This document shows, piece by piece, positions 20,059 to 23,444 of a stretch of DNA of 23,444 nt. A program made the position numbers and the translations under genes. Within the stretch, counting starts at the first letter, position 1; each line of letters begins with the position of its first letter. The notes under the pieces are model-generated. The model was not told the DNA's origin, ran no database searches, and worked only from the letters and a program-made list of their open reading frames with translations. Source of the stretch: CAZCSK01 sp964501265 (lineage in GTDB: Bacteria > Actinomycetota > CADDZG01 > JAHWKV01); assembly GCA_964501265.1 (NCBI GenBank), contig CAZCSK010000036.1, positions 1 to 23,444 on the forward strand, written 5' to 3'.

Positions 20059-22057
20059 GGACCTCCTCTTCCGCGCCGCCGAGGTACGCTTCGAGCACCC
20101 TAGCGTTCTCCTGGACTTCCTTCGGGGTACCTTCGGCGATGCGTTGACCGAAGTCGAAGCACGTAACTCTGTCGGAGACATTCATCACGATGTCCATGTG
20201 GTGTTCGATCAAAAAGACCGTGATGCCGGTCGACGCAATATCTCGGATTAGCCGGGTGAGACTGGCCGACTCTGCCGGATTCAAACCCGCTGCCGGTTCG
20301 TCGAGAATCAAGAAAACCGGGTCTAGCGCCAGGGCGCGGGCGATCTCGAGAAGGCGCTGAGGACCATACGGGAGTTGGCCGGCCGGAAGATCTGCATAAC
20401 GGTCGATTCCGCAGAACTTGAGTAATCCAAGCGCCCGTTCGCGCGCTTGGGCCTCTTCCCGGCGCTGCATCGGCGTGCGCAACATGGAGGCAAAGAGTCC
20501 CGATTTCAGGCGAGTGTGCAAGCCGACCATCACGTTGTCGACTACTGGCATCCGCTTCCATAACTGCAAGTTCTGAAAGGTGCGGCCGATGCCGGCATAG
20601 ACGTTCTCGAATAGCGGCCTGCTGTCGCACCGGGTTCCCAGGAACTCGATCGAGCCCTCGTCTGCGGTGTAGACACCCGTGACGACGTTGATGAATGTGG
20701 TCTTGCCGCTTCCGTTGGGGCCGATGAGCGAATGGACGGTGCCTCGGCGAACTTGCATGTCGACACCGTCGTTCGCACGAAGCCCCCCGAAGATCTTGCT
20801 CATCGATTTGGCCTCAAGAACGACGTCGGGAAGGTCGGTCAACTCGGTGGCCGTTCGAGCCTGGGCTCGCGGACGAGTCATGGCCCGGTCGACATCCACT
20901 TCGACCAGCCCTTCCTTCTTCTTGGAGAACTTACCTGCGAACTTCTGACCAATTCCGATCAATCCCTGAGGCGCTGTGGCGACTGTGAAAATGGCGATCG
21001 CCCCCAGTATCAGTTGCTGAAAGTCGAGAAACTTGGCAAACAGCTTGGAGGTCAGTTCTATTGAGGTGGCTCCGAGAACTGGGCCGAAAAGGCTGCCGGT
21101 CCCGCCAACTATCAGCATGACAACGTAGCGAAACGACTCCAGGATGCTGGATGGAAACATCGGGCTCACAAACCCAACGGAATGCACGTAGAGGACACCG
21201 GCAAGGGAGGCATAGACGGAGGAGAGGACGAATGCCATCGTCTTGTAGCGAGTAACGTTCACTCCGCACGCCTTTGCTGCGATCTCGGATTCTCTGATGG
21301 CCATGAACGACCGGCCCATGCGGCTCTTTATGATGTTTCGAGTGAAGAAGATCAGCAGCACAACAAGAATCAAGTGGAGGTAGTACCAATCCACGTCGGT
21401 CGGATGGTATCCGAAGAAAGCAAGGCGCGAGGCAATCGGGGTTGCAACGTCCTTGATCTGTCCCTGGTCGCCGAACAATCCGGAGAACTTTTTGAATCCG
21501 TATACGGTTTGAAAGATCGGTACGAAGGCCAGGGTGACCACAGCAAGAAAGGCGCCCTTGACTCGAAGAGCCGGGATACCTAGAACCGCCCCCACCACTG
21601 CGCCGATGACGAGTGCGACCACAAAACCCACCCAGGGCTCTCCGAAAAAGTTGCCGGCAAACTTCGTCGTCAGGATCGCTGCGGTGTAAGCCCCGATCGA
21701 GGTGAAAATGCCCTGACCCAACGATAACTGTCCCGTGTAGCCGGCGATTATGTTGAGGCCCGACACGACCATGATGTAGCGGAAGATGATCTGAATCTCA
21801 TCAACAAGGAAGGCATTGGGTCCTATCGGAAGGAGCCCCTGCGGAAACAGAGCAAGGAGCAATATGACGAAGCCAAGTGCGATCCCCGTCGGATTGAGGA
21901 AGGCGGCTGCGCGTCCCCGGGGCTGGACGGGAACCTGCTCCCAGGTCTCGGTCTCGGGGTCAGACGATTCGGGCTTGCCGTGCTGCCCCGACCGGCGCAG
22001 ATCGCGCCTCCTCTTGGCGTCTTCGTTGGCTTCAACGATCTCCTTGATGATCGCCAC
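20051..22057 (-). CDS. livM/livG: Fused LivM permease-LivG ATPase
   Basis: A 668-residue protein joining two subunits that are usually separate. Residues 1-50 are a charged, hydrophilic extension. Residues about 55-370 are the LivM permease with eight to ten helices ('GYTGQLSLGQGIF', 'VMLIVGGTGSLFGPVLGA'). A basic/acidic linker (about 371-410) follows, then the LivG ATPase: Walker A 'GPNGSGKT' (446-453), the Q-loop 'GIGRTFQN', a signature reading 'LPYGPQRLLEIARAL', Walker B 'VFLILDEPAAGLNP', and 'LIEHHMDIVM'. The GTG start lies 4 nt after the livH stop. No frame break is needed, so the fusion is real in this sequence. Confidence 0.93.
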   Translation of the reverse strand: MAIIKEIVEANEDAKRRRDLRRSGQHGKPESSDPETETWEQVPVQPRGRAAAFLNPTGIALGFVILLLALFPQGLLPIGPNAFLVDEIQIIFRYIMVVSGLNIIAGYTGQLSLGQGIFTSIGAYTAAILTTKFAGNFFGEPWVGFVVALVIGAVVGAVLGIPALRVKGAFLAVVTLAFVPIFQTVYGFKKFSGLFGDQGQIKDVATPIASRLAFFGYHPTDVDWYYLHLILVVLLIFFTRNIIKSRMGRSFMAIRESEIAAKACGVNVTRYKTMAFVLSSVYASLAGVLYVHSVGFVSPMFPSSILESFRYVVMLIVGGTGSLFGPVLGATSIELTSKLFAKFLDFQQLILGAIAIFTVATAPQGLIGIGQKFAGKFSKKKEGLVEVDVDRAMTRPRAQARTATELTDLPDVVLEAKSMSKIFGGLRANDGVDMQVRRGTVHSLIGPNGSGKTTFINVVTGVYTADEGSIEFLGTRCDSRPLFENVYAGIGRTFQNLQLWKRMPVVDNVMVGLHTRLKSGLFASMLRTPMQRREEAQARERALGLLKFCGIDRYADLPAGQLPYGPQRLLEIARALALDPVFLILDEPAAGLNPAESASLTRLIRDIASTGITVFLIEHHMDIVMNVSDRVTCFDFGQRIAEGTPKEVQENARVLEAYLGGAEEEVHA

Positions 22058-22061
22058 TGCG

Positions 22062-22952
22062 CTAGACCTTTTCGATCAATGCTTCGCCGAGAATGCCCTG
22101 AGGCTTGACGAGCAGGATGAGTATCAAGCTGAAAAAGACCAGGGCCGTGGACAGGTCCGCGGCGTTGAAGAAGATCGCGAGGGCCTCGACCAAGCCGATG
22201 ACGAGCCCACCAACGAGCGCGCCCCGCGTTGAACCGATTCCACCGACAACCGCGGCGACAAAGCCTTTGAGCCCGTTGAACGTTCCCATCGAGAGTGACA
22301 CGAAAGTTGTGGGGGCCAGGAGGAATCCGGCGATGGCTGCGAGCGCACCGGCAAGTCCGAACGAATACAGGACCATGAAGGTTGGGTTGATTCCCATCAA
22401 CGACGCGGTCGCGGGATCGTGCGCAACGGCTTTCAGGGCCTTGCCCAAGGTTGTCTTGGAGTGAACCGTCTCCAGCAGAATCATCAACCCGATAGCGCCG
22501 ACGAGGATCGCCAGTTGCTGCGCTTCTAGTCGAGCTCCGATTCCAGGGATAGTGATCGGGTCCGCCTTGATCAGCTGTTGGACCGTTTTTTGATCGGTGC
22601 CGGCAAATAACTTGACGAGGTCAACCATGATGAGTCCCGTCGCAAGGGTTGTGAGGATCCAAGCGATGTTAGTGCCGGGGTCGAACTTTCCGAGAACGCG
22701 AATGGAAACCGTCTGAACGAGAATGCCGAGGAGTATCGCCACGGCTATCGACCCCAAGAGCGCGAATAGCAAGGGCAGCTTCAAGACGGAGGACAGCAGA
22801 AAGTATGTGTATGCCCCTACCATCAACTGCTCACCCTGAGCGAAGTTGATCATGCGTGTCGTCAGAAAGATCATGGAAAAGCCAAGCGCAACGAGGCCGT
22901 AGATCGACCCGTTGAGAATCCCGATGACTATCTGCTGGAAAAAGACCGCCAC
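22062..22952 (-). CDS. livH: Branched-chain amino acid ABC permease LivH
   Basis: A 296-residue integral membrane protein with about eight helices. Marks of LivH are the N-terminal 'GILNGSIYGLVALGFSMIF', 'RMINFAQGEQLMVGAY', 'VAHDPATASLMGINP' and 'VGGIGSTRGALVGGLVIGL'. It pairs with LivM to form the membrane channel. The GTG at 22952 is the first start of the frame; the ribosome site is weak, but CAGAAT lies 9 nt upstream. First visible gene of the liv operon; no substrate-binding protein (LivK/LivJ) is in the window. Confidence 0.93.
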   Translation of the reverse strand: MAVFFQQIVIGILNGSIYGLVALGFSMIFLTTRMINFAQGEQLMVGAYTYFLLSSVLKLPLLFALLGSIAVAILLGILVQTVSIRVLGKFDPGTNIAWILTTLATGLIMVDLVKLFAGTDQKTVQQLIKADPITIPGIGARLEAQQLAILVGAIGLMILLETVHSKTTLGKALKAVAHDPATASLMGINPTFMVLYSFGLAGALAAIAGFLLAPTTFVSLSMGTFNGLKGFVAAVVGGIGSTRGALVGGLVIGLVEALAIFFNAADLSTALVFFSLILILLVKPQGILGEALIEKV

Positions 22953-23015
22953 TGAAGGTGGATTCTGGCCTTCCGGACCTGAAGATGCAACTCCTCTAGG
23001 AAGTACCGGTTTCAG

Positions 23016-23444
23016 CTACTCGGGAACTCTCGCGCGGATGGTTGCCGCAAACATTCCTGGAACGACTTCATGGGTCGGTTCCACGCTCACATCGACGAAT
23101 CCTTCGGCGGTCAGACCCAACGCATACTCAGTGAACGATAGGGCGCCGGCGACGCATCCGACGAAACTGCCTCGCTCTGCTCTTGTCGCGGAGCTCAGCT
23201 CATCGGATGCGACGATGTCGCTGACTCCCACGCGGCCACCAGGTCGGAGCACCCGGCGCATCTCGCGAAACACAGCGGGCTTGTCGGAAGCAAGGTTAAT
23301 GACGCAGTTCGAAATAACAACGTCGACCGACGACTCCGGCAAGGGGATCGACTCGATGTCGCCCTTTAGGAATTCCGCATTTACTATGCCTGCCTCGCTC
23401 TGGTTTTTCCTCGCAAGCTGGAGCATCTCCTCGGTCATGTCCAG
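23016..23444 (-). CDS. arsM: ArsM-like arsenite S-adenosylmethionine methyltransferase, C-terminal part
   Basis: The last 142 residues of a class I methyltransferase whose start is outside the window. 'LDMTEEMLQLARKN' is the post-motif I region. 'FLKGDIESIPLPESSVDVVISNCVINL' covers motifs II-III, and 'VLRPGGRVGVSDIV' is motif IV-V. The Cys in 'SNCVINL' and the one in 'VGCVAGAL' match two arsenic-binding cysteines of ArsM. The enzyme turns As(III) into methylated species with SAM. The N-terminal cysteine and the SAM-binding motif I are not visible, so a related non-arsenic methyltransferase is not fully excluded. It runs in the direction of the liv operon but is separated from it by 63 nt. Confidence 0.85.
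   Translation of the reverse strand: MDMTEEMLQLARKNQSEAGIVNAEFLKGDIESIPLPESSVDVVISNCVINLASDKPAVFREMRRVLRPGGRVGVSDIVASDELSSATRAERGSFVGCVAGALSFTEYALGLTAEGFVDVSVEPTHEVVPGMFAATIRARVPE

Noticed and set aside
1..23444. A selenoprotein gene (in-frame TGA) within the window
   Set aside because: I looked at the ends of each called gene for continued homology past a TGA and found no case; no SECIS-like hairpin stood out. A computational search would be more reliable.
1..23444. Insertion sequences, transposases, integrases or 16S/23S rRNA
   Set aside because: None seen in any frame; the only mobile-element hint is the tRNA-Sec repeat.

Overview
The window looks like chromosome from an uncultured Actinomycetota, probably a metagenome scaffold. 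It has a run of 100 N at 15224-15323. The evidence for the phylum is the gene set. A Ssd/CpaE-TadA-TadB-TadC-Flp-TadE-TadE-like locus lies next to a divergent HAD-IB phosphatase, the same order as the Mycobacterium tuberculosis Rv3661-Rv3654c region (recalled, not searched). There is also a class E-type sortase, a DUF5990 protein, frequent GTG/TTG starts, TAnnnT boxes placed where leaderless transcripts would start, and fairly high GC. A tRNA-Sec gene (anticodon UCA) implies that the genome decodes UGA as selenocysteine.

Layout. 1-3322: end of a VOC protein, a GNAT remnant, a DUF5990 protein, a short beta-propeller-like lectin, and a PlsC-type acyltransferase with a patatin-like lipase (a small lipid pair). 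3648-4908: an AbrB-PIN toxin-antitoxin pair lying between the tRNA-Sec 3' end and a 13-bp copy of that end, which suggests a small integrated or decayed islet at selC. 5012-6042: a hotdog thioesterase and a secreted acidic protein, convergent on a shared hairpin. 6155-6952: HAD-IB phosphatase 1.

7140-13920: a Tad/Flp pilus cluster, cpaE/ssd, acyl-CoA synthetase, tadA, tadB, tadC, flp, tadE and tadE-like, with most junctions overlapping. The AMP-forming ligase between cpaE and tadA is unusual. 14017-18498: a long DUF11/cadherin-like surface protein ending in LPNTG, a membrane-anchored DUF11-like protein, and a sortase. 18517-19344: HAD-IB phosphatase 2. 19348-22952: a branched-chain amino acid ABC transporter (LivF, a fused LivM-LivG, LivH) on the minus strand. 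23016-end: an ArsM-like methyltransferase, cut by the window edge.

The strongest unexplained signal is a pair of matching G-rich, dyad-containing intergenic elements at 6967-7058 (upstream of the pilus operon) and 17757-17837 (upstream of, and running into the start codon of, the sortase gene). They share exact blocks of 13 and 21 nt, identical internal spacing, and two mutually exclusive pairings of the same C-rich segment. This looks like a cis-regulatory RNA, or a DNA operator, that could tie pilus assembly to sortase anchoring. I could not match it to any RNA family I know.
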